From contig NZ_JBFAPK010000001.1 of assembly GCF_040676675.1 (NCBI RefSeq), positions 62,001 through 126,000 of the forward strand: 64,000 nucleotides of DNA, written 5' to 3'. A program made the translations under genes and the position numbers. A model generated the notes under the pieces. The model ran no database searches, was not told the DNA's origin, and was given only the letters and a program-made list of their open reading frames with translations. Below are positions 7,736-16,146 of the stretch, piece after piece (position 1 is the first letter of the stretch; each line of letters opens with the position of its first letter). This DNA is from JBFAPK01 sp040676675. GTDB taxonomy: Bacteria; Actinomycetota; Actinomycetes; Mycobacteriales; Micromonosporaceae.

Positions 7736-10700
7736 ATGCGCTTCGGCATCCTCGGCCCGACGCAGCTGCACCTGGCCGACGGGCGCGCGGTCGCCCTCCG
7801 CGGGTCCCGGCTGCGCGCCCTGCTGGTGCTGCTGCTCCTGGACGCCGGCCGGGTGGTCCCCACCGACCGGTTGATCGCCGGCCTCTACGGCGACCAGCCG
7901 CCGGCCGGGGCCGCCAACGCGCTCCAGTCGCAGGTCTCCCGGCTCCGCCAGGCGCTGCCGGCCGAGGCGGGGACCCCGCTCCCGGTCGAGTTCCACCGCT
8001 GGGGATACCGGCTCGCGGTCGACCCCGAACAGGTCGACGCGCACCGGTTCGACCGGCTCGCCGCCGAGGGACACCGCGCCCTGACCGCCGGTGACCGGCC
8101 CCGGGCGGTGGCCGTACTGCGGGCGGCGCTCGACCTGTGGCGGGGGCAGCCGCTGGCCGACGTGCTCGACGCGCCCTTCGCCGCCGCGTCCGCCACCCGC
8201 CTGGCCGAGGCGCGCCTCGCCGCCGTCGAGGACCGGATCGAGGCCGAGCTGGGCCTCGGCGAGTCCGCTCCGCTCGTACCGGAGCTGCGCGAGCTGGTCG
8301 CCGCGTACCCGCTGCGGGAACGGCTGCACGGCCAGCTCATGCGCGCCCTGCACGGCAGCGGGCGGCAGGCCGAGGCGCTGGCGGTGTACGGCGACGCCCG
8401 CCGGGTGCTCGCCGACGAGATCGGCGCCGACCCCTCGCCCGAGCTGGCCGCGCTGCACCTGGCCCTGCTCCGCGCCGACGAACCGCCCGCGCCGGCGCCG
8501 GCCGTCCGGTCCGCCCCGCCGGGCCACTTCACCAGCTTCGTCGGGCGGGACGAGGAGCTGCGGCGGATCGGGAAGCTGCTCGGCGAGACGCGGCTGGTCA
8601 CCCTCACCGGGCCCGGCGGTGCCGGCAAGACGCGGCTGGCCGTGGAGGCGGCCCGGCGGCGCTCCGGCGAGGTCTGCTTCGTGGAGCTGGCGCCGCTCGG
8701 CGACGGTACCGAGCTGCCGCAGGCGGTGCTCGGCGCGCTCGGGCTGCGCGCGGCCGGGCTGCGGCCGGGGCTCGACCAGCAACCGCAGGATCCCGCCGAA
8801 CGGCTCGTCGCGGCGCTCGCCGACCGGTCCCTGCTGCTCGTCCTCGACAACTGCGAGCACCTCGTGGACGCCGCCGCGCGGCTCGCCGCCCGGCTGCTCG
8901 GCGCCTGCCCCGGACTGCACGTCCTCGCCACCAGCCGGGAACCGCTACGCCTCACTGGCGAGGCACTCTGCCCGGTCTCGGGGCTGGCCCTGCCGCCGGC
9001 CGAGAGCACCCCCGAGCACGCCCGAGACTACCCGGCCGTACGGCTCTTCGCGGAGCGCGCCGCCGACGTGGTACCCGGCTTCGCGGTGACACCCGCCAAC
9101 GCCGAGGCGGTACTGCGCATCTGCCGTACCCTCGACGGCCTGCCGCTGGCGATCGAGCTGGCCGCGGCGCGGGTCCGCGCCCTGCCCGTGGCGGAGGTCG
9201 CCGCCCGGCTCGACGACCGGTTCCGGCTCCTGTCGCGGGGCAGCCGCGTCGCCGAGCCACGGCACCAGACCCTGCGCGCGGTGGTCGAGTGGAGCTGGGA
9301 CCTGCTCGAACCGGCGGAGCAGGCGCTCGCCCGCCGGCTGTCGGTCTTCGCCGGCGGGGCCAGCCTGGCGGCGGTCGAACGGGTCTGCGGGCAGCCCGGG
9401 TTCGACGTCGTGGGCGTGCTGACCAGCCTGGCCGACAAGTCGCTGGTCGAGGTCGGCGGCGCGGCGGAGGGGGTCGGCGGCGCGGCACTCCAGCCAGGCC
9501 AGGCGGCGGCCGAGGTCGGCGGTACGGGCCGTTACCGGATGCTCGAAACGGTCCGCGCGTTCTGTGCCGAGCGGCTCGCCGAGGCCGGCGAGACGGAACG
9601 CTTCCGACTCGCCCACGCCGGATACTTCCACGAGCTGGCGGCCACCGCCGACCCGCATCTGCGCGGAGGCGAACAGCTGGAGTGGCTGCGCCGCCTCGAC
9701 GCCGACCGGGACAACCTGCACGCCGCGCTCCGTCGCTCGATCGACTCCGGTGCCGTCCGTACCGCGTTGGGGCTGGTCGCGACGCTGGCCTTCTACTGGT
9801 GGCTGCGCGGCCTGCGCGCCGAGGGGGCGGCGCTCGCCGCCGAGGTGCTCCGCCGCGCCGAGGCGGGCCCGCCGGAGGGGCTGGCGGAGGAGTACGCCCT
9901 CTGTGTCGCGTACGCGGCGCTGGGCGGCGGCATCCCGCCCGGGAACCTCCACGCGGTCCCTCCCGCACATGCCGGCGCCGCACCGGCCGAGGACCTCGAC
10001 GCCGCCCTCGGACGCCTCGGGACCGCCCCGCCCGGAAACCTCGTCGACGCCGCCACCGTCTGGCAGACCATGACCGGTCCGCCCCGGCTGCCGTTCCTGC
10101 TCGCCCTCTCGGGCATGACCACCGGACCACCCGGCGACCCCGAGACCACCGCGGCCATGATGGCCCAGCGCCGGGTGCTGCTCGGCGGCGACGCGTGGTC
10201 CCACGCGCTGGCCGCCACCGGACTGGGGATGACCTGGCTGCTCGACGGCCAGACGGGACCGGCCGAACGGGAGCTGCGGGTCGCGCTGGACGGCTTCCGG
10301 GCCATCGGCGAACGGTGGGGCATGATCATGGTCCTCTCCGCCCGGGCCGAGCTGGCCAGTCTGCGGGGCGACCACGCCGGTGCCGTAGGACCGATGGACG
10401 AGGCGCTGCGCCTGGCCGAGGAGCTGGGCTCCACCGTGGACATGGCGGACGTACTGCGCATCCGGGGCGACGGGCGGCGGCGCGCCGGTGACCTGGCGGG
10501 GGCGCGGGACGACCTCGACCGGGCGGCACGGCTGGCCCGCCGCTCGGGCGCGCCCGAGGTACTGGCGGCGGCGCGGGCCGGCCTCGGCGAGATCGCCCGC
10601 CAGCGGGGCGACCTCGCCGAGGCCCGGCGACTCTGCGAGACGGCGCTCGCCGAGTGCCCCACCGGCTGGTTCGTGCCCGAGGCGATCCGGCTCGGCCTGC

Positions 10701-11143
10701 TGCTCATCCTCGGCCGGATCGCCGCCGCCGAGGGCGAGGCCGACGCCGCCCGGGACTGGTACCAGCGGGCACTGCGCGGGTCGGACCTGCCGTGGGAGTC
10801 GGAGACACTGGTCGGCGCGGTCGAGGGGTTGGTCGAGCTGGCGCTGCGCGAGGGCGCCGTCGAGCACGCCGCCCTGCTGCTCGGCGCGGCCGGGGCGCTG
10901 CTGCCGGCCACCGCCGCCGGACGGCTCGACGGGACCACCGCCCTCGGCGGGCACGGTGACCTCGGCGGGCACGGTGACCTCGGCGGGCGCGGCGGCGCGC
11001 TGGCCGCGGTACGGGCCCGGCTCGGCGAGGCGGCCTGCCGCTCGGCGTACGAGCGGGGCGCCGCCCTGAGCCGCGAGCAGGCGCTGGCCGTGTTGGGCGC
11101 GGCCCCACCGACCGGCCGGCAGCGCGGTTCACCGGCCGGCTGA
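7736..11143 (+). CDS. AfsR/SARP-like regulator with NB-ARC ATPase and TPR region
   Basis: A 1135-residue cytosolic regulator. Residues 1-90 form an OmpR-like winged helix (MRFGILGPTQL, then SRLRALLVLLLLDAG), 95-245 the bacterial transcriptional activation domain, and about 265-560 an NB-ARC-type ATPase with Walker A GPGGAGKT (292-299) and Walker B LLLVLDNCEHL. The last 500 residues are helical TPR-like repeats with a short glycine-rich repeat (GGHGDL) near residue 1065. This domain order is known for AfsR-type activators of secondary metabolism and for stand-alone regulators. Its only neighbours of that kind are the DrrAB-type exporter genes immediately downstream, which are the likely target. 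Confidence 0.9.
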   Translation: MRFGILGPTQLHLADGRAVALRGSRLRALLVLLLLDAGRVVPTDRLIAGLYGDQPPAGAANALQSQVSRLRQALPAEAGTPLPVEFHRWGYRLAVDPEQVDAHRFDRLAAEGHRALTAGDRPRAVAVLRAALDLWRGQPLADVLDAPFAAASATRLAEARLAAVEDRIEAELGLGESAPLVPELRELVAAYPLRERLHGQLMRALHGSGRQAEALAVYGDARRVLADEIGADPSPELAALHLALLRADEPPAPAPAVRSAPPGHFTSFVGRDEELRRIGKLLGETRLVTLTGPGGAGKTRLAVEAARRRSGEVCFVELAPLGDGTELPQAVLGALGLRAAGLRPGLDQQPQDPAERLVAALADRSLLLVLDNCEHLVDAAARLAARLLGACPGLHVLATSREPLRLTGEALCPVSGLALPPAESTPEHARDYPAVRLFAERAADVVPGFAVTPANAEAVLRICRTLDGLPLAIELAAARVRALPVAEVAARLDDRFRLLSRGSRVAEPRHQTLRAVVEWSWDLLEPAEQALARRLSVFAGGASLAAVERVCGQPGFDVVGVLTSLADKSLVEVGGAAEGVGGAALQPGQAAAEVGGTGRYRMLETVRAFCAERLAEAGETERFRLAHAGYFHELAATADPHLRGGEQLEWLRRLDADRDNLHAALRRSIDSGAVRTALGLVATLAFYWWLRGLRAEGAALAAEVLRRAEAGPPEGLAEEYALCVAYAALGGGIPPGNLHAVPPAHAGAAPAEDLDAALGRLGTAPPGNLVDAATVWQTMTGPPRLPFLLALSGMTTGPPGDPETTAAMMAQRRVLLGGDAWSHALAATGLGMTWLLDGQTGPAERELRVALDGFRAIGERWGMIMVLSARAELASLRGDHAGAVGPMDEALRLAEELGSTVDMADVLRIRGDGRRRAGDLAGARDDLDRAARLARRSGAPEVLAAARAGLGEIARQRGDLAEARRLCETALAECPTGWFVPEAIRLGLLLILGRIAAAEGEADAARDWYQRALRGSDLPWESETLVGAVEGLVELALREGAVEHAALLLGAAGALLPATAAGRLDGTTALGGHGDLGGHGDLGGRGGALAAVRARLGEAACRSAYERGAALSREQALAVLGAAPPTGRQRGSPAG

Positions 11144-11221
11144 GCGCGTTCGCACGCGGTCGCGGCCCGCTCGTGCGCGCGCGGTGCGTGGCTGGTCAGC
11201 GGCGGGTCCCAGCCTGGGGAC

Positions 11222-12250
11222 ATGACCACATCGACACCTGCGGTCGTCGCCGAGGGACTGCGCAAGCGGTACGGCACGACCAGAGCTCTGGCCGGGCTCG
11301 ACCTCGCGGTGCCGGCCGGCACGGTGCACGGCCTGCTCGGACCGAACGGGGCGGGCAAGACCACGGCGGTACGGATCCTGTCAACGCTGGTGCGCTGTGA
11401 CGCCGGCCGGGCCCGGGTGGCCGGGTTCGACCTGGCGCGCCAACCCGACCTGATCCGCACCCGGATCGCGCTGACCGGGCAGTACGCCGCGGTCGACGAG
11501 ATCCTCAGCGCGCGGCAGAACCTGGTCCTCTTCGGCCGGCTGCACCATCTCGGCGCCGGCGACGCCCGGCGACGCGCCGACGAGCTGCTGGAACAGTTCG
11601 GGCTCACCGAGGCGGCCGGCCGCTCGGCGCGCGAGTTCTCCGGGGGCATGCGGCGCCGGCTCGACCTCGCCGCCAGCCTCATCCGGACGCCGGAGGTGCT
11701 CTTCCTGGACGAGCCGACCACCGGCCTCGACCCGCGCAGCCGCAACCAGCTGTGGGACGCCGTACGGGCGCTGGTCCGCGAGGGCACCACGGTGCTGCTC
11801 ACCACGCAGTACCTGGAGGAGGCCGACCAGCTCGCGGACCGGATCTCGGTCGTCGACACGGGCCGGGTGGTGGCCGAGGGCACCGCGGACGAGCTGAAGT
11901 CCCACATCGGCGCCGACCGGATCGAGGTGGTGGTGCGCGACGCGGCCGGGCTCGACCGCGCCGTGGCGCTGGTCCACCAGTCGTGCGGTACGCCCCCCGA
12001 GGTCGACCGCGACAGCCGCCGGGTGACCGCGCCGGTGCGCGACGACCGGGTCGCCGCGCTCACCCGGGTCATGCGGGCGCTGCACGGCGCCGGGGTCGTG
12101 GTCGAGGACATCGGCGTCCGCCGGCCCACCCTCGACGAGGCGTTCCTCCAGCTGACCGGGCACGGCACGGCGGACGCCGCCGGCCCGAACGCGACCCTGC
12201 CCTCGCCGGCGCACGCCGGCCGGACGGCGACGCCCGGAGGTACGGCATGA
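11222..12250 (+). CDS. DrrA-type ABC exporter ATP-binding protein
   Basis: A 342-residue ATPase with Walker A GPNGAGKT (40-47), signature EFSGGMRRRLD, Walker B VLFLDEPTTGLDP and the H-loop region. The C-terminal extension of about 100 residues with IEVVVRDAAGLDRAV and RRPTLDEAFLQLTG is characteristic of the daunorubicin-resistance DrrA subfamily. It energises export of a hydrophobic compound together with the permease that starts within its stop codon (ATGA). Whether the substrate is endogenous or a foreign antibiotic is not shown; no biosynthetic genes are adjacent. Confidence 0.92.
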   Translation: MTTSTPAVVAEGLRKRYGTTRALAGLDLAVPAGTVHGLLGPNGAGKTTAVRILSTLVRCDAGRARVAGFDLARQPDLIRTRIALTGQYAAVDEILSARQNLVLFGRLHHLGAGDARRRADELLEQFGLTEAAGRSAREFSGGMRRRLDLAASLIRTPEVLFLDEPTTGLDPRSRNQLWDAVRALVREGTTVLLTTQYLEEADQLADRISVVDTGRVVAEGTADELKSHIGADRIEVVVRDAAGLDRAVALVHQSCGTPPEVDRDSRRVTAPVRDDRVAALTRVMRALHGAGVVVEDIGVRRPTLDEAFLQLTGHGTADAAGPNATLPSPAHAGRTATPGGTA

Positions 12251-13104
12251 CCGCCACGCTGCGGGCCGAACCGCACCGGCCGCCGGCGCCCGGGCCGGTC
12301 ACGGCCCGGGCCGGACGGCTCCGCCGGGTGGTACGCGACGGGTGGACGATGACCTTGCGCTACCTGGCGCACGTGCTCCGGTCGCCCGAAGAGATCATCA
12401 TCTACTTCTCGCTGCCGATCATGTTCGTGCTGGTCTTCGGGTACGTCCTCGGCGGCGGCATGGCGGTGGCCGGCGGCGGCAACTACCGGGAGTTCCTGCT
12501 CCCCGGCGTCTTCGTGATGACCATGCTGTACGGTCTCGGCGCGACCGCCTCCGCGGTGGCCACCGACGTCAGCCGGGGCGTGGTCGACCGGTTCCGCTCG
12601 ATGCCGGTGGCCCGCTCGGCGCTGCTCGTCGGCCGGGGCGCCGCCGACCTGGTCCGGGCCGTGCTGGAACTGGTCACCCTGGTCGTCTGCGGGCTGCTGG
12701 TGGGCTGGCAGTGGCACGACGGGATGGGCGGGGCGCTGCTCGCGGTCGCGCTGGTCCTGCTGCTGCGGGTGGCGGTGACCTGGGTCGGGATCTACCTCGG
12801 CCTGGTCGTACCGAACCCCGACACGGTCGCGGTGATCATCTTCCCGGCGGCCTTCCCGTTCAGCGCGCTGTCGAACGTCTTCGTCTCGCCCCAACTGATG
12901 CCCGACTGGCTCGGCGTGGTCTCCGAGTGGAACCCGCTCTCGGCCACCACGGCCGCCGCCCGCGAGCTGTTCGGCAATCCGGGGCTCGGCGGTGACTCCT
13001 GGGCGGCGCAACACCCGCTGCTGTTGGCGGTGGCCTGGCCGGTGGCGCTGATCGCGGTCTTCGCGCCGCTGGCGGTACGCCGCTACCACCACCTGAGCCG
13101 GTGA
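12247..13104 (+). CDS. DrrB-type ABC-2 permease
   Basis: A 285-residue integral membrane protein, coupled to the ATPase by a 4-base overlap. After a proline- and arginine-rich cytoplasmic start it has about six hydrophobic segments, including IIIYFSLPIMFVLVFGYVLGG (around 54), FLLPGVFVMTMLYGLGAT (around 84) and VAVIIFPAAFPFSALSNVF (around 197). The pattern SRGVVDRFRSMPVARSALLVGR is the cytosolic loop typical of ABC-2 daunorubicin-resistance permeases. It forms the membrane channel of the exporter. Transcription probably ends at the hairpin at 13228-13304. Confidence 0.92.
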   Translation: MTATLRAEPHRPPAPGPVTARAGRLRRVVRDGWTMTLRYLAHVLRSPEEIIIYFSLPIMFVLVFGYVLGGGMAVAGGGNYREFLLPGVFVMTMLYGLGATASAVATDVSRGVVDRFRSMPVARSALLVGRGAADLVRAVLELVTLVVCGLLVGWQWHDGMGGALLAVALVLLLRVAVTWVGIYLGLVVPNPDTVAVIIFPAAFPFSALSNVFVSPQLMPDWLGVVSEWNPLSATTAAARELFGNPGLGGDSWAAQHPLLLAVAWPVALIAVFAPLAVRRYHHLSR

Positions 13105-13227
13105 CGGGCCGGGCCGGGCGCGCGACCTGACCGGGTACGCGGCCGAGCCGGGCAGCCGGCCGGGGCGGCCCGGCCGCCGCCCTGGCCGACCCGCTCCGCG
13201 TGGACACGCCGGGTGACCCTGGCGAAG

Positions 13228-13304
13228 GTGGTTCGCTCTTTTCTCTCCACACCGAATTCGTTGTGATCACACCGGCGATGGTGTGGAGAGAAAGAGCGAA
13301 CCAC
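13228..13304. terminator. Long bidirectional hairpin between convergent genes
   Basis: Arms 13228-13253 and 13280-13304 pair over 25 bp with a single bulged T; the shared sequence begins GTGGTTCGCTCTTT. The 26-base loop contains GAATTC. The 334-base gap between the permease (ending 13104) and the convergent LLM gene (ending 13439) holds nothing else I can support. Position and symmetry fit a two-way terminator, but the stem is much longer and less GC-rich than the other terminators here, so it may instead be a dispersed repeat. Confidence 0.7.
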
Positions 13305-13438
13305 TTTCCGGCCCGGCACGGCGAGGACGAACCCGCCGGCCAGCCCCGACGGCCGCACCCGGTCGTACCCTCACCGGCCGGCCCACGACCAGCCTCCTGA
13401 TCACCTACGACCACTGACCAGGCTTCGGACCTACTCGG

Positions 13439-14299
13439 CTAGCGCGACGGGGCGACGAACTCGTCGACGACCCACCGGACGACGTCGGCGGGGTAGGGCG
13501 CCGTCAGCCCGAGGACGATGTGCGAGAAGCCGGCGGCGAGCGCCTCGCCGATCTCCGCCCGGGTCGTACCCGGCCGGTCGTAGGAGACCGGCAGGTGGAT
13601 CGAGCGCGTGATCGACGCGGGGTCGCGCCCGATCTCGGCGCAGTACCGGTTGAGCAGCGCGCCGCGACGGACGACGTCGGCGATGTCACCGCCGGGGATG
13701 TTCCACAGGTCGGCGTGCTCGGCGACCACGCGCAGCGTCGCGGACGAGCGGCCGCCGATCATTATCGGCGGGTGGGGACGCTGGACCGGCTTGGGATTGC
13801 AGAACGCCCCGGTGAGCTGGACGTACCTGCCGGCGAAGTCGAACGGCTCGGTCTCGGTCCAGAGGCGCCGGACGACGGTGCACGCCTCGGCGAGGCTCCC
13901 CACCGAGTGGGCGAAGTCGTGGTATGGCAGGCCGTGCGCCTCGTACTCGCGCCGGGCCAGCGGATGGCCGGGGCGCGAGCCCGCGCCGATACCGAAGTCG
14001 AGCCGCCCGCCGGCGACGACGTCGACCGTCGCGGCCATCTTGGCCAGCATCGCGGGCGGCCGGAAGCGGTTGCTGGTCACGAGCAGGCCGAGGCGCAGCC
14101 GCCGGGTCTGCGCGGCGAGGGCCGCGAGCAGCGTCCAGCCCTCGTACGTCGGTCCGGCCGGGTCGCCGCCGATCGGCATGAGGTGGTCGAACAGCCAGGC
14201 GTGCTCGATCTCGGCGATGGCGTCCGCCTCCCGCCAGACCCGTTGGATGTCGTGGTAGTCGACCTGCATGGGGGCGGTCATGATCCCGAAGCTGGGCAT
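13439..14299 (-). CDS. LLM-class (F420-dependent) oxidoreductase
   Basis: A 286-residue luciferase-like TIM-barrel protein. MPSFGIMTAPMQVDY, AWLFDHLMPIGGDP, LRLGLLVTSNRFRPPAMLAKM and VVAGGRLDFGIGAG are hallmarks of the F420/FMN-binding LLM fold, and HPPIMIGGRSSATLRVVAEHADLWN is the usual later signature. In actinomycetes such proteins transfer hydride from F420H2 or use FMNH2 on unknown substrates. It starts 90 bases after the stop of the hydrolase at 14390, on the same strand and possibly in the same message. The substrate cannot be named. Confidence 0.88.
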   Translation of the reverse strand: MPSFGIMTAPMQVDYHDIQRVWREADAIAEIEHAWLFDHLMPIGGDPAGPTYEGWTLLAALAAQTRRLRLGLLVTSNRFRPPAMLAKMAATVDVVAGGRLDFGIGAGSRPGHPLARREYEAHGLPYHDFAHSVGSLAEACTVVRRLWTETEPFDFAGRYVQLTGAFCNPKPVQRPHPPIMIGGRSSATLRVVAEHADLWNIPGGDIADVVRRGALLNRYCAEIGRDPASITRSIHLPVSYDRPGTTRAEIGEALAAGFSHIVLGLTAPYPADVVRWVVDEFVAPSR

Positions 14300-14389
14300 G
14301 GGTCCGTGGGTCCTCTCCGTGATCGGGGGGTCTGCTGCTCTGGTGATCGGGGGCCGTCCCGGTCGGATGGGCGACCTGTCCCGGGAACG

Positions 14390-15319
14390 TCACTTGGAGT
14401 CGATCCGGCCCAGCGGATGGGCGCGCGCCGCCAGTTCGGCGCGCGCCGCGGACCAGCTGCCGTCCCCCGGGTACAGCGCGCCGCGCAGGAAGGCCCAGGT
14501 GAGCCGGCGGACCAGGGCGACCCGCTCGGGGTTCTCGTCCGTCGTCTCCGTGCTGGCGTACCCGGAGATCCCGCCCAGCGAGTGCTCCGCCCCGAAGAGG
14601 GTGAGCAGGCTCTTGGGCCCCGGGCTCAGTACGTACGGGTCGGTGAACCACTCCGGGCCCCGTACGGTCAGCGCGGACTGGTCCTTGTCCCCCGCGACCA
14701 CCAGGGCCGGCGTGGTCATCCGCCCGAAGTCCGGGTTCATGAAGGGGAAGTGCTCGGCGGCGAACGGCGTCAGGTCGGCCCCGCCCGTGCCCGGTGCGGC
14801 GAGCAGCACGCCGGCCTTGATCCGCCGGTCGGACCGGTCCTCGCCCGGGACGCCGTCGGCGTCGAGGATCCGCGCGCCGAGCAGCATGCTCGCCGTCTGG
14901 GCGCCCCAGGAGTGTCCGGCGACGGCGATGCGGCCGCGGTCGAGCCGTCCGGCGAGGCCGGGGAGGGCGGCCTCGACGAGGTCGAGCCGGTCGAGGACGC
15001 GCGTCAGGTCCTCGACCCGGAACCGCCAGATCTCCGGGTGACGGGGATCGTCGGGCGCGACGTCCAGCGTCCGCGAGTCGAGGTGGGTGGGCTGGACGAC
15101 CACGAAGCCGTGGGCGGCCCAGAAGTCGACCAACGGGGCGTAGCCGTCCAGCGACTCGCCGAAGCCGTGCGAGAAGACGACGATGGGCAGGTCTCGGCCG
15201 GTCGCCGGGGCGGAGACCCGTACCCGCAGGTCCTCGCCGCGACCGGGCGCCGGCAGCAGCACCGGGCGTACCGAGACGACGGGTGCGGCCGGGCCGACGG
15301 GTTCGTCGGAGTGGAGCAT
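14390..15319 (-). CDS. Alpha/beta-hydrolase (chlorophyllase/PAF-acetylhydrolase-like)
   Basis: A 309-residue hydrolase. The oxyanion-hole sequence VVFSHGFGESLDGYAP (about 47-62), nucleophile elbow AGHSWGAQ (Ser137) and the base in FGAEHSLGG give a complete catalytic core; the layout resembles the chlorophyllase-like or platelet-activating-factor acetylhydrolase-like dienelactone group. The ATG at 15319 has a strong GGAGGA ribosome site 4 bases upstream. It diverges from a TetR gene, and several inverted half-sites lie between them, so it is probably repressed by that regulator. The LLM oxidoreductase downstream may be co-transcribed. Confidence 0.85.
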   Translation of the reverse strand: MLHSDEPVGPAAPVVSVRPVLLPAPGRGEDLRVRVSAPATGRDLPIVVFSHGFGESLDGYAPLVDFWAAHGFVVVQPTHLDSRTLDVAPDDPRHPEIWRFRVEDLTRVLDRLDLVEAALPGLAGRLDRGRIAVAGHSWGAQTASMLLGARILDADGVPGEDRSDRRIKAGVLLAAPGTGGADLTPFAAEHFPFMNPDFGRMTTPALVVAGDKDQSALTVRGPEWFTDPYVLSPGPKSLLTLFGAEHSLGGISGYASTETTDENPERVALVRRLTWAFLRGALYPGDGSWSAARAELAARAHPLGRIDSK

Positions 15320-15432
15320 GGTTTCCTCCCGGGAATGAGGTGGACGGCGACGCGCGGCGCGGGTCGGCTCCGGGGGCCGGCGGCGACGAGGTCGCGGGAA
15401 CGCCGGCTCTGGCATCATGGAGTAGCGGATCA

Positions 15433-15465
15433 GCGTTCCGTTTAACGATACGGAACGCCGTTCCG
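15433..15465. promoter_or_regulatory. TetR operator between divergent hydrolase and tetR genes
   Basis: GCGTTCCGT (15433-15441) and ACGGAACGC (15450-15458) form a 9-bp inverted repeat with 8-base spacing. The second arm overlaps another palindrome, CGGAACGCCGTTCCG (15451-15465). Three half-sites in 33 bases suggest cooperative binding by the TetR protein encoded 34 bases downstream. Confidence 0.75.
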
Positions 15466-15498
15466 GTTAGCAAGGCGAGTGACGGAGGAGACTGCGCG

Positions 15499-16146
15499 GT
15501 GGCTGGCATCGGTGGCGGATCGGGATCGAGATCGGGATCGTCCGCCCCTCGTAAGCGGGCCGACGCCCGGCGCAACGAGGAGACCCTGCTGGAAGCGGCC
15601 GCCGCGGCCTTCGTCGCCGCCGGCGTCGACGCGCCCGTACGCGACATCGCGGCCCGGGCCGGCGTCGGGGTCGGCACGATCTACCGGCACTTCCCGACGC
15701 GGGCCGACCTCGTCGTCGCCGTCTACCGGCACCAGGTCGAGGCGTGCGTCCAGGCCGGCCCGGACCTGCTGGCGAGCAGCGACTCACCGTACGACGCGCT
15801 GACCCGGTGGATCGATCTCTTCGTCGACTTCCTGGTCACCAAGCACGGGCTCGCCGAGGCGCTGCAGTCCGACGACGCCACCTTCGTGAGCCTGCACGCC
15901 TACTTCGTCGATCGCCTCGCCCCCGTCTGCGCCGAACTCCTCGGCGCCGCCGCCCGGGCCGGCGAGATCCGTCCCGACATCCAGGCCCTCGAACTGATGC
16001 GCGGCGTCGGCAACCTCTGCATCGGCGCGGGCAAGGACCCCCGGTACGACGCCCGCCGCCTGGTCGAACTCCTGCTCGCCGGGCTGCGCGTCACCGCCCG
16101 GCGCGCGGGTGGGCCGGCCGGCGGCGTCGAGCCGGCCCCGGCCTAG
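15499..16146 (+). CDS. TetR-family transcriptional regulator
   Basis: A 215-residue regulator. After a flexible Gly/Ser-rich start, the HTH lies at about residues 30-68 (RDIAARAGVGVGTIYRHFP). The C-terminal helical ligand domain is of the common TetR type with LSRGVGNLC-like helices (ALELMRGVGNLCIGAG). The GTG at 15499 is supported by GGAGGAG 8 bases upstream. It is divergent from the hydrolase gene, with inverted-repeat operators between, so it most likely represses both. Its last 4 bases overlap the end of the convergent decarboxylase gene. Confidence 0.92.
   Translation: MAGIGGGSGSRSGSSAPRKRADARRNEETLLEAAAAAFVAAGVDAPVRDIAARAGVGVGTIYRHFPTRADLVVAVYRHQVEACVQAGPDLLASSDSPYDALTRWIDLFVDFLVTKHGLAEALQSDDATFVSLHAYFVDRLAPVCAELLGAAARAGEIRPDIQALELMRGVGNLCIGAGKDPRYDARRLVELLLAGLRVTARRAGGPAGGVEPAPA

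Noticed and set aside
9793..13092. Very long minus-strand open frame opposite the AfsR-like gene and the exporter genes
   Set aside because: It is the antisense of three well-supported genes; its translation is Arg/Ser/Pro-rich low complexity without any domain, as expected in high-GC DNA.
7736..13104. Start of an antibiotic biosynthetic cluster
   Set aside because: An AfsR-like regulator and an exporter are present, but no synthase, carrier protein or tailoring set lies nearby; the next genes are unrelated oxidoreductase and hydrolase genes.
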